From: Micropterus salmoides
Taxonomy: Eukaryota > Chordata > Actinopteri > Centrarchiformes > Centrarchidae
Length of the DNA: 64,000 nucleotides
Assembly: GCF_014851395.1 (NCBI RefSeq)
Contig: NW_024041150.1
Span: forward strand, 46,995,916-47,059,915
Direction of reading: 5' to 3'
The notes below the pieces were generated by a model. That model did no database searches. It was not told the origin of the DNA and saw only the letters and a program-made list of their open reading frames with translations. Made by a program: the position numbers and the translations under genes. Shown here piece by piece: positions 49,601 to 57,096 of this stretch (position 1 is the stretch's first letter; every line of letters begins with the position of its first letter).

Positions 49601-52016
49601 GCTCCCATGATGCATCTGGGTGTGTGGGCAGTGAGCAGGGAGCAGAGGTGCATCGTGGGTCGAGTCAAAGGTCACGTGGTGTGTTTCCTGTTCCTGCAGC
49701 TACAGTGGATCTGCTCACTGTGTGGGAGTCAGTACATACAGGTACTTTACTGTACTCTACTGTACTCTACTGTGCTCTACTGCTGTCTACTGCATTCTAC
49801 TGCACTCTACTGCACTCTACTGCTGTCTACTGCATTCTACTGCACTCTACTGCATTCTACTGCATTCTACTGCACTCTACTGCACTCTACTGCTGTCTAC
49901 TGCATTCTACTGCTGTCTACTGCACTCTACTGCACTCTACTGCTGTCTACTGCACTCTACTGCTGTCTACTGCACTCTACTGTACTCTACTGTATTCTAC
50001 TGCACTCTACTTTACTCTACTGTACTCTACTGCATTCTACTGCACTCTACTGCACTCTACTGCTGTCTACTGCACTCTACTGCTGTCTACTGCACTCTAC
50101 TGTACTCTACTGTATTCTACTGCACTCTACTTTACTCTACTGTACTCTACTGCATTCTACTGCACTCTACTGTACTCTACTGTATTCTACTGCACTCTAC
50201 TGTACTCTACTGCACTCTACTGCACTGTACTGTATTCTACTCTACTGTACTCTACTGCTGTCTACTGCACTCTACTGCACTCTACTGTACTCTACTGCTG
50301 TCTACTGCACTCTACTGTACTCTACTGCTGTCTACTGCATTCTACTGCACTCTACTGTACTCTACTGTACTCTACTGCTTTCTACTGTATTCTACTGCAC
50401 TCTACTTTACTCTACTGTACTCTACTCCTGTCTACTGTATTCTTCTGCTGTCTACTGCATTCTACTGCACTCTACTTTACTCTACTGGTGTCTAATGCAT
50501 TGTACTGCACTCTACTTTACTCTACTGTATTCTACTGCTGTCTAATGCATTGTACTGCACTCTACTTTACTCTACTGTACTCTACTGCTGTCTACTGTAT
50601 TCTACTGCACTCTACTTTACTCTACTGTACTCTACTGCTGTCTACTGCATTCTACTGCACTCTACTTTACTCTACTGTACTCTACTGCTGTCTACTGTAT
50701 TCTACTGCACTCTACTTTACTCTACTGTACTCTACTGCTGTCTACTGTATTCTTCTGCTGTCTACTGCATTCTACTGCACTCTACTTTACTCTACTGTAC
50801 TCTACTGCTGTCTAATGCATTGTACTGCACTCTACTTTACTCTACTGTATTCTACTGCTGTCTACTGTATTCTACTGCACTCTACTTTACTCTACTGTAC
50901 TCTACTGCTGTCTACTGTATTCTTCTGCTGTCTACTGCATTCTACTGCACTCTACTTTACTCTACTGTACTCTACTGCTGTCTACTGTATTCTTCTGCTG
51001 TCTACTGCATTCTACTGCACTCTACTTTACTCTACTGTACTCTACTGCACTCTACTGTACTCTACTGTATTCTACTGCACTCTACTTTACTCTACTGTAC
51101 TCTACTGTATTCTACTGCACTCTACTTTACTCTACTGTACTCTACTGCACTCTACTTTACTCTACTGTACTCTACTGTATTCTACTGCACTCTACTGTAT
51201 TCTACTGTACTCTACTGCATTCTACTGCACTCTACTTTACTCTACTGTACTCTACTGCTTTCTACTGTATTCTACTGCACTCTACTTTACTCTACTGTAC
51301 TCTACTCCTGTCTACTGTATTCTTCTGCTGTCTACTGCATTCTACTGCACTCTACTTTACTCTACTGGTGTCTAATGCATTGTACTGCACTCTACTTTAC
51401 TCTACTGTATTCTACTGCTGTCTAATGCATTGTACTGCACTCTACTTTACTCTACTGTACTCTACTGCTGTCTACTGTATTCTACTGCACTCTACTTTAC
51501 TCTACTGTACTCTACTGCTGTCTACTGCATTCTACTGCACTCTACTTTACTCTACTGTACTCTACTGCTGTCTACTGTATTCTACTGCACTCTACTTTAC
51601 TCTACTGTACTCTACTGCTGTCTACTGTATTCTTCTGCTGTCTACTGCATTCTACTGCACTCTACTTTACTCTACTGTACTCTACTGCTGTCTAATGCAT
51701 TGTACTGCACTCTACTTTACTCTACTGTATTCTACTGCTGTCTACTGTATTCTACTGCACTCTACTTTACTCTACTGTACTCTACTGCTGTCTACTGTAT
51801 TCTTCTGCTGTCTACTGCATTCTACTGCACTCTACTTTACTCTACTGTACTCTACTGCTGTCTAATGCATTGTACTGCACTCTACTTTACTGTACTCTAC
51901 TGCTGTCTACTGCTTAAATATATGTGTATATTAAACTCGTGTACCAGCATCCATGTGTAGATACATAAATACACACACAGTGTGGATGTGAACGAGTCCT
52001 CTGACGCCTACTTCAG
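27540..52016 (+). CDS. ctc1: CTC1, large subunit of the CST telomere complex (C-terminus outside window)
   Basis: CTC1 with STN1 and TEN1 forms CST, which binds single-stranded DNA, limits telomerase and recruits polymerase alpha-primase to fill in the C-strand. Twenty-two exons join in phase to about 1,110 codons; human CTC1 has 1,217 residues. Recognised blocks include SVSELLSRQHLACVSNLSW, VFLPHWNYIPH, SRVISYQGTVTEVVSEGAGL with VCLCLAYQPTLRRKL (human SRLLSYSGAVTG, LGLCLAYQ), EMLDEPHTCPLTQY (human EILEEPHHCPLQKY), TLQLRDGTGAV, VLVFSGASARWFPLLQPG, LLPGNTLLL with RRVSRTGSVYCSYLP, and LQWICSLCGS. These blocks follow the OB-fold array of vertebrate CTC1. Many introns are filled by tandem arrays. 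Exon 1's donor and exon 22 are tentative. Identity is from remembered similarity and very consistent phasing. Confidence 0.93.
27591..28054 (+). other. ctc1 intron 1
   Basis: 464 bases with nothing recognised beyond the splice sites. Confidence 0.55.
28055..28154 (+). CDS. ctc1: ctc1 exon 2
   Basis: CTTCAG acceptor, ACAG|GTCAGT donor, phase 0 to 1. Encodes ESTWLKEVFSFITQHVDP, which resembles the human N-terminus around AWLEDAQVFIQ. Confidence 0.82.
28237..28315 (+). CDS. ctc1: ctc1 exon 3
   Basis: TTTCAG acceptor, TACAG|GTACAG donor, phase 1 to 2. Encodes GGLSVCAVRKIQENMC and SLPVSYR, matching human LPLSYSF. Confidence 0.85.
28400..28622 (+). CDS. ctc1: ctc1 exon 4
   Basis: TCTCCAG acceptor, GAG|GTGTGT donor, phase 2 to 0. 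Encodes PVSVSELLSRQHLACVSNLS and PRVNLLLIGCL (human PREQLLLLGTL). Confidence 0.92.
28640..29955 (+). repeat. CT-rich tandem array filling ctc1 intron 4
   Basis: About 1.3 kb of CTCACCTGTCTCTCTGTCT-type words with GTGGTCTCACCTGTC interspersed and longer repeated blocks of about 150-200 bp. The plus strand is almost purine-free apart from G and A in these words. Both strands stay open for hundreds of codons, which are not genes. The array starts shortly after the exon 4 donor. Confidence 0.92.
29965..30203 (+). CDS. ctc1: ctc1 exon 5
   Basis: CTGCAG acceptor, GGCAG|GTGGGT donor, phase 0 to 2. Encodes PLWLNRPVFLPHWNYIPH, HVELIGSPVVLRPG and a Gly/Ala-rich end. Human counterpart: LFPRWSYLPP then HLELWDAPV. 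Confidence 0.92.
30204..30899 (+). other. ctc1 intron 5, left part
   Basis: Unique sequence before the 53-bp minisatellite, with nothing recognised. Confidence 0.5.
30900..33499 (+). repeat. 53/55-bp minisatellite in ctc1 intron 5, AATAAA in each unit
   Basis: About 48 copies of a unit containing GTCTCTTTGGTGGAAATAAA and GCTTCAGTCTGGTCCCTCTG. The two length classes differ by an inserted CA (GCTTCACAGTCTGG). Variable positions are GGTGG/GGTAG and CTGCC/CTGTC. Each unit carries AATAAA in the sense orientation of ctc1. 53-bp units dominate the flanks and 55-bp units the centre. Confidence 0.95.
33500..33929 (+). other. ctc1 intron 5, unique part
   Basis: 430 bases between two arrays, with nothing recognised. 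Confidence 0.5.
33930..34572 (+). repeat. CTGTCTCTAAC-type array before exon 6
   Basis: Tandem words CTAACCTGTCTCTGTCT and CTAAACTGTCCTCTGTCT run up to the exon 6 acceptor. They supply a very long pyrimidine tract and repeated CTAAC words that resemble branch-point consensus. Confidence 0.9.
34574..34703 (+). CDS. ctc1: ctc1 exon 6
   Basis: TTTCAG acceptor, AAG|GTAGGA donor, phase 2 to 0. Encodes RTRGQRVAVWGQVGSVCPVL and FFCFSLTDGSHSLPVLVK (human AYFILSLGRS). Confidence 0.92.
35010..36440 (+). repeat. CTGTCTCTCTGTCTGTCCCTG array filling ctc1 intron 6
   Basis: About 1.4 kb of CT/GT pyrimidine-rich repeat with irregular longer periods ends at the exon 7 acceptor. All plus frames read as Leu/Ser/Val/Cys-rich peptide and one runs into exon 7. 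These are intron translations. Confidence 0.92.
36444..36728 (+). CDS. ctc1: ctc1 exon 7
   Basis: CTGCAG acceptor, CAG|GTAACG donor, phase 0 to 0, 95 codons. Encodes RLWWTRRVCVGQSVCVTALR, an acidic loop (HDEDDRCEEAEPERD) and MKHSRVISYQ (human RYSRLLSYS). Confidence 0.94.
36823..36945 (+). CDS. ctc1: ctc1 exon 8
   Basis: TCATAG acceptor, GAG|GTGAGT donor, phase 0 to 0, 41 codons. Encodes GTVTEVVSEGAGLYVIDRKV and CLCLAYQPTLRRKLRAGDC, among the clearest CTC1 matches. Confidence 0.95.
36946..37842 (+). repeat. 16-bp array starting at the ctc1 exon 8 donor
   Basis: About 55 copies of GCGGGTCCCCGTACAG and variants (GCGAGT, GACGGGT, CCTTACAG, CCGTGCAG). The array begins immediately after the GTGAGTCCCCGTCCAG donor region, whose words it repeats. 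Because 16 is not a multiple of 3 and no unit combination makes a stop, all three plus frames are open and give the same peptide in rotation. Confidence 0.95.
37843..38370 (+). other. ctc1 intron 8, right part
   Basis: Unique sequence between the 16-bp array and exon 9, with nothing recognised. Confidence 0.5.
38371..38600 (+). CDS. ctc1: ctc1 exon 9
   Basis: CCTGCAG acceptor, CACAG|GTGAGG donor, phase 0 to 2. Encodes LHHVHFLYRPCPDFPP, MLCACLRSSLRVTAFSR and VSEYLWACRLSSQLSH (human LQDVHLL, PVLAPCLRGAVLLQSFSR). Confidence 0.94.
38601..39404 (+). other. ctc1 intron 9
   Basis: About 800 bases. The middle is AT-rich and unrecognised. A short CTGTCTGTCT tract leads into the acceptor. Confidence 0.5.
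39405..39555 (+). CDS. ctc1: ctc1 exon 10
   Basis: CTCCAG acceptor, CACAG|GTACAT donor, phase 2 to 0. Encodes LVPSVLKQQCVCVLSWKLME and YSEMLDEPHTCPLTQ (human NEILEEPHHCPLQ). Confidence 0.94.
39590..39788 (+). repeat. 24-bp array repeating the exon 11 splice acceptor
   Basis: Six decoy copies of TCTCTACAG|TACMGTG end at 39630, 39654, 39678, 39702, 39726 and 39750. The true acceptor ends at 39788. The first spacings are exactly 24 bp and the last is 38 bp. Confidence 0.93.
39789..39991 (+). CDS. ctc1: ctc1 exon 11
   Basis: CTACAG acceptor, CTCAG|GTAAAC donor, phase 0 to 2. Encodes YRVDPAVHQYVSVSELCQSL and LTRSQINTALAWSCRTL (human CQLNRRLAWSWLCLL). Confidence 0.94.
39992..40752 (+). other. ctc1 intron 11 with probable LINE fragment
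   Basis: Around 40340-40590 the words GAGTTCGATGGCCACAGGCA and GGAAGGACTTCCTGTGGTGC, then GAGAGTCCAGCTCCGCCCC, resemble a fish LINE 3' region I associate with Rex1-type elements (from memory). No open frame is preserved. Confidence 0.4.
40753..40916 (+). CDS. ctc1: ctc1 exon 12
   Basis: TGACAG acceptor, ATAG|GTACAG donor, phase 2 to 1. Encodes RPLLVVGVLELPSQ, TLQLRDGTGAVACVV and NTAWIG (human LLGVLVASS, CLQLRDQSGSLPCLL, LIGCLV). Confidence 0.94.
41014..41128 (+). CDS. ctc1: ctc1 exon 13
   Basis: TTGCAG acceptor, CACTGCAG|GTATGC donor, phase 1 to 2. Encodes CLVYIQQFTMVTERFIQSDF and YQHLDQDKFITHKHC (human [20 protein letters not shown]). Confidence 0.94.
41121..44020 (+). repeat. CA-rich array built from the exon 13 splice donor
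   Basis: About 2.9 kb of (CA)n tracts punctuated by CACTGCAGGGACACA and by CACTGCAGGTATGCACACAC. The latter is the exon 13 donor with its flanks, and I count 17 copies besides the real one. Open frames of up to about 1,100 codons on plus and 548 on minus come from stop-free CA/GT repeats and are not genes. Confidence 0.95.
44082..44538 (+). CDS. ctc1: ctc1 exon 14
   Basis: GTGTCAG acceptor, GACAAG|GTGAGA donor, phase 2 to 0, about 152 codons. Encodes VYLQFSADHLHILSPSVAMV (human VYVQFFLADALILPVP), a run of eight Glu, a basic stretch (RKRRRKEEE) and FSLRAAVIGPVVNWGRDPK. Confidence 0.94.
44610..44699 (+). CDS. ctc1: ctc1 exon 15
   Basis: CTGCAG acceptor, CACAG|GTAAAC donor, phase 0 to 0. Encodes VVLVFSGASARWFPLLQPG and CFYRLVAANTQ (human VHLIFFGSSVRWFEFLHPG). 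Confidence 0.95.
44984..45121 (+). CDS. ctc1: ctc1 exon 16
   Basis: CATCAG acceptor, AGACAG|GTAAAA donor, phase 0 to 0, 46 codons. Encodes DPSVLIGCGVSGRSGVELHT and TLRVRSDWRFHTL, collinear with human LTVQDNWTLELESS. Confidence 0.85.
45403..46183 (+). mobile_element. Tc1/mariner element with internal deletion, in ctc1 intron 16
   Basis: The left end ACAGTCGCAGGAAAAAGTTT and the reverse complement of the right end (about 46150-46183) are diverged copies of one terminal repeat. Inside, TGGTTTGGGGCTGCTTTGCT and CAACAGGACAACGACCCAAA are conserved words of Tc1 transposase genes; the latter encodes the QDNDPKH block around the second catalytic Asp. At about 780 bp it is roughly half the usual 1.6 kb, and the frame is broken. 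Confidence 0.82.
46405..46451 (+). CDS. ctc1: ctc1 exon 17
   Basis: A 47-bp exon. TCCACAG acceptor, TGCAG|GTAAAC donor, phase 0 to 2. Encodes ALSPTVLSVSGVLDC, collinear with human LVSFSAEILSRTLC. Confidence 0.85.
46695..46780 (+). CDS. ctc1: ctc1 exon 18
   Basis: GTTCAG acceptor, CACACAG|GTAAAC donor, phase 2 to 1. Encodes SELVCFQALVSDRIGLNDST and SDSGDKHT. Confidence 0.88.
46775..47480 (+). repeat. ~17-bp array copied from the exon 18 donor (GTAAACA)
   Basis: About 37 copies of CACACAGGTAAACATGTG or CACACTGGTAAACATGTA follow directly from the real donor CACACAG|GTAAACATGT. Most units hold GTAAACA and a few GTAAACG. The array ends in an inverted word ATGTTTACC. Confidence 0.95.
47917..48060 (+). 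mobile_element. tRNA-derived SINE, copy 3
   Basis: The box-B-like GGGTTCAATTCCCC is followed by GAGCAAGACACTTAACCCCT and TTTGGATAAAAGCATCAGCT, the same order as in the 3430 copy. The box A end is truncated. Confidence 0.75.
48593..48670 (+). other. tRNA-like or SINE-head segment
   Basis: GTTTAGCTCAGTGGGTAGAG fits the 5' part and D-arm of a tRNA, including box A. The downstream part lacks a proper TTCGANNC box B, and acceptor-stem pairing was not confirmed. It is probably a tRNA pseudogene or SINE head. Confidence 0.4.
48883..49018 (+). CDS. ctc1: ctc1 exon 19
   Basis: GTGCAG acceptor, TCCAG|GTAACA donor, phase 1 to 2. Encodes VRLTVCDQTGRSLLVYLDLS and YPPGLLPGNTLLLSAFQRRV (human LDVYIEDPHLPPSLGLLPG). 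Confidence 0.95.
49096..49164 (+). CDS. ctc1: ctc1 exon 20 (first copy, the usable one)
   Basis: TTTCAG acceptor, ACGAG|GTAACC donor, phase 2 to 2. Encodes TGSVYCSYLPVSSVTVVCLG (human HNVYCCFRSSTYVQVLSF). The exon is repeated downstream as an array. Confidence 0.93.
49096..49581 (+). repeat. 84-85-bp tandem duplication of exon 20 with its donor
   Basis: Six copies start at 49096, 49181, 49265, 49349, 49434 and 49519. Copies 1-5 include the whole exon and donor (GAGATAYGAG|GTAAC). Copy 6 breaks off after CCCGTCAGCTC and runs into the exon 21 acceptor. Copies 2-6 lack the TTTCAG acceptor of copy 1 and carry CATGTGACAG instead. Confidence 0.95.
49582..49741 (+). CDS. ctc1: ctc1 exon 21
   Basis: CTCTCAG acceptor, ACATACAG|GTACTT donor, phase 2 to 0. 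Encodes MMHLGVWAVSREQRCIVGRV, then KGHVVCFLFLQLQWICSLCG (human [20 protein letters not shown]). The CxxC pair may be half of a zinc site. Confidence 0.95.
49742..51915 (+). repeat. 10-bp array (TCTACTGTAC) with an 880-bp higher-order repeat
   Basis: About 215 copies of TCTACTGTAC and variants (GCAC, TTAC, GCTG, GCAT, GTAT) start directly at the exon 21 donor. A patterned block beginning near 50360, marked by TCTACTGCTT and TCTACTCCTG, recurs near 51240, an 880-bp shift. Long open frames here are not genes. Confidence 0.95.
51961..52016 (+). CDS. ctc1: ctc1 exon 22 (tentative)
   Basis: The 3' end VDVNESSDAYFR with donor TTCAG|GTGAAT looks real and sits where human has TCPTQTAISQAI. The frame from exon 21 (phase 0) only works with the weak acceptor ATGTGTAG at 51960. 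The nearer ACACACAG would give an early TGA. The remaining C-terminal exons lie beyond the window. Confidence 0.5.
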
Positions 52017-52081
52017 GTGAATTTCTGTGATTGGATCCTGTTTTATAGTTTTATTTTTACAGTTAAACTGTAGGAAGAGAA

Positions 52082-55000
52082 CATTCACTCGCTCTGTGGT
52101 TCAGACTGTAGTAATGAGCTCTGCGGCCTGTAGGGGGCTCTACAGGACTCTGTAATTCACTCGCTCTGTGGTTCAGACTGTAGTAATGAGGTCTGCGGCC
52201 TGTAGGGGGCGCTACAGGACTCTGTTATTCACTCGCTCTGTGGTTCAGACTGTAGTAATGAGCTCTGCGGCCTGTAGGGGGCGCTACAGGACTCTGTAAT
52301 TCACTCGCTCTGTGGTTCAGACTGTAGTAATGAGCTCTGCGGCCTGTAGGGGGCTCTACAGGACTCTGTTATTCACTCGCTCTGTGGTTCAGACTGTAGT
52401 AATGAGCTCTGCGGCCTGTAGGGGGCGCTACAGGACTCTGTAATTCACTCGCTCTGTGGTTCAGACTGTAGTAATGAGGTCTGCGGCCTGTAGGGGGCTC
52501 TACAGGACTCTGTTATTCACTCGCTCTGTGGTTCAGACTGTAGTAATGAGCTCTGCGGCCTGTAGGGGGCGCTACAGGACTCTGTAATTCACTCGCTCTG
52601 TGGTTCAGACTGTAGTAATGAGGTCTGCGGCCTGTAGGGGGCGCTACAGGACTCTGTTATTCACTCGCTCTGTGGTTCAGACTGTATTAATGAGCTCTGC
52701 GGCCTGTAGGGGGCGCTACAGGACTCTGTAATTCACTCGCTCTGTGGTTCAGACTGTAGTAATGAGCTCTGCGGCCTGTAGGGGGCTCTACAGGACTCTG
52801 TAATTCACTCGCTCTGTGGTTCAGACTGTAGTAATGAGCTCTGCGGCCTGTAGGGGGCTCTACAGGACTCTGTTATTCACTCGCTCTGTGGTTCAGACTG
52901 TAGTAATGAGCTCTGCGGCCTGTAGGGGGCTCTACAGGACTCTGTAATTCACTCGCTCTGTGGTTCAGACTGTAGTAATGAGCTCTGCGGCCTGTAGGGG
53001 GCGCTACAGGACTCTGTAATTCACTCGCTCTGTGGTTCAGACTGTAGTAATGAGCTCTGAGGCCTGTAGGGGGCGCTACAGGACTCTGTAATTCACTCGC
53101 TCTGTGGTTCAGACTGTAGTAATGAGCTCTGCGGCCTGTAGGGGGCGCTACAGGACTCTGTAATTCACTCGCTCTGTGGTTCAGACTGTAGTAATGAGCT
53201 CTGCGGCCTGTAGGGGGCGCTACAGGACTCTGTAATTCACTCGCTCTGTGGTTCAGACTGTAGTAATGAGCTCTGCGGCCTGTAGGGGGCGCTACAGGAC
53301 TCTGTTATTCACTCGCTCTGTGGTTCAGACTGTAGTAATGAGCTCTGCGGCCTGTAGGGGGCGCTACAGGCCTCTGTAATTCAGCCGCTCTGTGGTTCAG
53401 ACTGCAGTAATGAGCTCTGCGGCCTGTAGGGGGCGCTACAGGCCTCTGTAATTCACTCGCTCTGTGGTTCAGACTGTAGTAATGAGCTCTGCGGCCTGTA
53501 GGGGGCGCTAGAGGCCTCTGTAATTCACTCGCTCTGTGGTTCAGACTGTAGTAATGAGCTCTGCGGCCTGTAGGGGGCGCTACAGGACTCTGTAATTCAG
53601 CCGCTCTATGGTTCAGACTGTAGTAATGAGCTCTGCGGCCTGTAGGGGGCGCTACAGGACTCTGTAATTCACTCGCTCTGTGGTTCAGACTGTAGTAATG
53701 AGGTCTGCGGCCTGCAGGGGGCGCTACAGGACTCTGTAATTCAGCCGCTCTATGGTTCAGTCTGTAGTAATGAGCTCTGCGGCCTGTAGGGGGCGCTACA
53801 GGACTCTGTTATTCACTCGCTCTGTGGTTCAGACTGTAGTAATGAGCTCTGCGGCCTGTAGGGGGCGCTACAGGCCTCTGTAATTCACTCGCTCTGTGGT
53901 TCAGACTGTAGTAATGAGCTCTGCGGCCTGTAGGGGGCGCTACAGGCCTCTGTAATTCACTCGCTCTGTGGTTCAGACTGTAGTAATGAGCTCTGCGGCC
54001 TGTAGGGGGCGCTACAGGACTCTGTAATTCACTCGCTCTGTGGTTCAGACTGTAGTAATGAGCTCTGCGGCCTGCAGGGGGCGCTACAGGACTCTGTAAT
54101 TCAGCCGCTCTGTGGTTCAGTCTGTAGTAATGAGCTCTGCGGCCTGTAGGGGGCGTTACAGGACTCTGTAATTCACTCGCTCTGTGGTTCAGACTGTAGT
54201 AATGAGCTCTGCGGCCTGTAGGGGGCGCTACAGGCCTCTGTAATTCACTCGCTCTGTGGTTCAGACTGTAGTAATGAGCTCTGCGGCCTGTAGGGGGCGC
54301 TACAGGACTCTGTAATTCACTCGCTCTGTGGTTCAGACTGTAGTAATGAGCTCTGCGGCCTGTAGGGGGCGCTACAGGACTCTGTTATTCACTCGCTCTG
54401 TGGTTCAGACTGTATTAATGAGCTCTGCGGCCTGTAGGGGGCGCTACAGGACTCTGTAATTCACTCGCTCTGTGGTTCAGACTGTAGTAATGAGCTCTGA
54501 GGCCTGTAGGGGGCGCTACAGGACTCTGTTATTCACTCGCTCTGTGGTTCAGACTGTAGTAATGAGCTCTGCGGCCTGTAGGGGGCGCTACAGGACTCTG
54601 TAATTCACTCGCTCTGTGGTTCAGACTGTAGTAATGAGGTCTGCGGCCTGTAGGGGGCGCTACAGGACTCTGTAATTCACTCGCTCTGTGGTTCAGACTG
54701 TAGTAATGAGGTCTGCGGCCTGTAGGGGGCGCTACAGGACTCTGTAATTCACTCGCTCTGTGGTTCAGACTGTAGTAATGAGCTCTGCGGCCTGTAGGGG
54801 GCTCTACAGGACTCTGTAATTCACTCGCTCTGTGGTTCAGACTGTAGTAATGAGCTCTGCGGCCTGTAGGGGGCGCTACAGGACTCTGTAATTCACTCGC
54901 TCTGTGGTTCAGACTGTAGTAATGAGCTCTGCGGCCTGTAGGGGGCGCTACAGGACTCTGTAATTCACTCGCTCTGTGGTTCAGACTGTAGTAATGAGCT

Positions 55001-57096
55001 CTGCGGCCTGTAGGGGGCTCTACAGGACTCTGTTATTCACTCGCTCTGTGGTTCAGACTGTAGTAAAGAGCTCTGCGGCCTGTAGGGGGCGCTACAGGAC
55101 TCTGTAATTCACTCGCTCTGTGGTTCAGACTGTAGTAATGAGCTCTGCGGCCTGTAGGGGGCGCTACAGGACTCTGTAATTCAGCCGCTCTGTGGTTCAG
55201 ACTGTAGTAATGAGCTCTGCGGCCTGTAGGGGGCGCTACAGGACTCTGTAATTCACTCGCTCTGTGGTTCAGACTGTAGTAATGAGGTCTGCGGCCTGTA
55301 GGGGGCGCTACAGGACTCTGTAATTCACTCGCTCTGTGGTTCAGTCTGTAGTAATGAGCACTGCGGCCTGTAGGGGGCGCTACAGGACTCTGTAATTCAC
55401 TCGCTCTGTGGTTCAGACTGTAGTAATGAGCTCTGCGGCCTGTAGGGGGCGCTACAGGACTCTGTAATTCACTCGCTCTGTGGTTCAGACTGTAGTAATG
55501 AGCTCTGCGGCCTGTAGGGGGCGCTACAGGACTCTGTAATTCACTCGCTCTGTGGTTCAGACTGTAGTAATGAGCTCTGCGGCCTGTAGGGGGCGCTACA
55601 GGACTCTGTAATTCACTCGCTCTGTGGTTCAGACTGTAGTAATGAGGTCTGCGGCCTGTAGGGGGCGCTACAGGACTCTGTAATTCAGCCGCTCTGTGGT
55701 TCAGACTTTAGTAATGAGCTCTGCGGCCTGTAGGGGGCGCTACAGGACTCTGTAATTCACTCGCTCTGTGGTTCAGACTGTAGTAATGAGGTCTGCGGCC
55801 TGTAGGGGGCGCTACAGGACTCTGTAATTCAGCCGCTCTGTGGTTCAGACTTTAGTAATGAGCTCTGCGGCCTGTAGGGGGCGCTACAGGACTCTGTAAT
55901 TCACTCGCTCTGTGGTTCAGACTGTAGTAATGAGCTCTGCGGCCTGTAGGGGGCGCTACAGGACTCTGTAATTCAGCCGCTCTGTGGTTCAGACTTTAGT
56001 AATGAGCTCTGCGGCCTGTAGGGGGCGCTACAGGACTCTGTAATTCACTCGCTCTGTGGTTCAGACTGTAGTAATGAGCTCTGCGGCCTGTAGGGGGCGC
56101 TACAGGACTCTGTAATTCACTCGCTCTGTGGTTCAGACTGTAGTAATGAGGTCTGCGGCCTGTAGGGGGCGCTACAGGACTCTGTAATTCAGCCGCTCTG
56201 TGGTTCAGACTGTAGTAATGAGCTCTGCGGCCTGTAGGGGGCGCTACAGGACTCTGTAATTCAGCCGCTCTGTGGTTCAGACTGTAGTAATGAGGTCTGC
56301 GGCCTGTAGGGGGCGCTACAGGACTCTGTAATTCAGCCGCTCTGTGGTTCAGACTGTAGTAATGAGCTCTGCGGCCTGTAGGGGGCGCTACAGGACTCTG
56401 TAATTCACTCGCTCTGTGGTTCAGACTGTAGTAATGAGCTCTGCGGCCTGTAGGGGGCGCTACAGGACTCTGTAATTCACTCGCTCTGTGGTTCAGACTG
56501 TAGTAATGAGCTCTGCGGCCTGTAGGGGGCGCAACAGGACTCTGTAATTCACTCGCTCTGTGGTTCAGACTGTAGTAATGAGCACTGCGGCCTGTAGGGG
56601 CGCTACAGGACTCTGTAATTCACTCGCTCTGTGGTTCAGACTGTAGTAATGAGCTCTGCGGCCTGTAGGGGGCGCTACAGGACTCTGTAATTCACTCGCT
56701 CTGTGGTTCAGACTGTAGTAATGAGCTCTGCGGCCTGTAGGGGGCGCTACAGGACTCTGTAATTCAGCCGCTCTGTGGTTCAGACTGTAGTAATGAGCTC
56801 TGCGGCCTGTAGGGGGCGCTACAGGACTCTGTAATTCACTCGCTCTGTGGTTCAGACTGTAGTAATGAGCTCTGCGGCCTGTAGGGGGCGCTACAGGACT
56901 CTGTAATTCACTCGCTCTGTGGTTCAGACTGTAGTAATGAGCTCTGCGGCCTGTAGGGGGCGCTACAGGACTCTGTAATTCACTCGCTCTGTGGTTCAGA
57001 CTGTAGTAATGAGCTCTGCGGCCTGTAGGGGGCGCTACAGGACTCTGTAATTCAGCCGCTCTGTGGTTCAGACTTTAGTAATGAGCTCTGCGGCCT
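52082..57096 (+). repeat. 72-bp satellite in ctc1 intron 22, left block
   Basis: About 69 copies of a 72-bp unit containing TCACTCGCTCTGTGGTTCAG, ACTGTAGTAATGAGCTCTGC and CCTGTAGGGGGCGCTACAGG. Copies differ at a few sites (GCGCTAC/GCTCTAC, CTCTGTAATTC/CTCTGTTATTC, ACTCGC/AGCCGC). The first nine copies alternate TAATTC and TTATTC, which suggests a 144-bp dimer. The array is cut by the LTR element and resumes at 63389. Confidence 0.97.
57092..57096. repeat. Target-site duplication GGCCT, left
   Basis: GGCCT borders the left LTR and recurs at 63389-63393 after the right LTR. It lies inside the satellite word CTGCGGCCTGTAGGG. Five bases is typical for Ty3/gypsy insertion. Confidence 0.9.

Noticed and set aside
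49517..51960. Leu/Cys/Tyr-rich frames up to 583 codons, resembling membrane proteins
   Set aside because: The 10-bp repeat is open in all frames. Real coding is only exon 21 at the left edge.
52082..57096. CRISPR-like regular repeats
   Set aside because: Units are contiguous 72-bp satellite copies without unique spacers, in a vertebrate intron.
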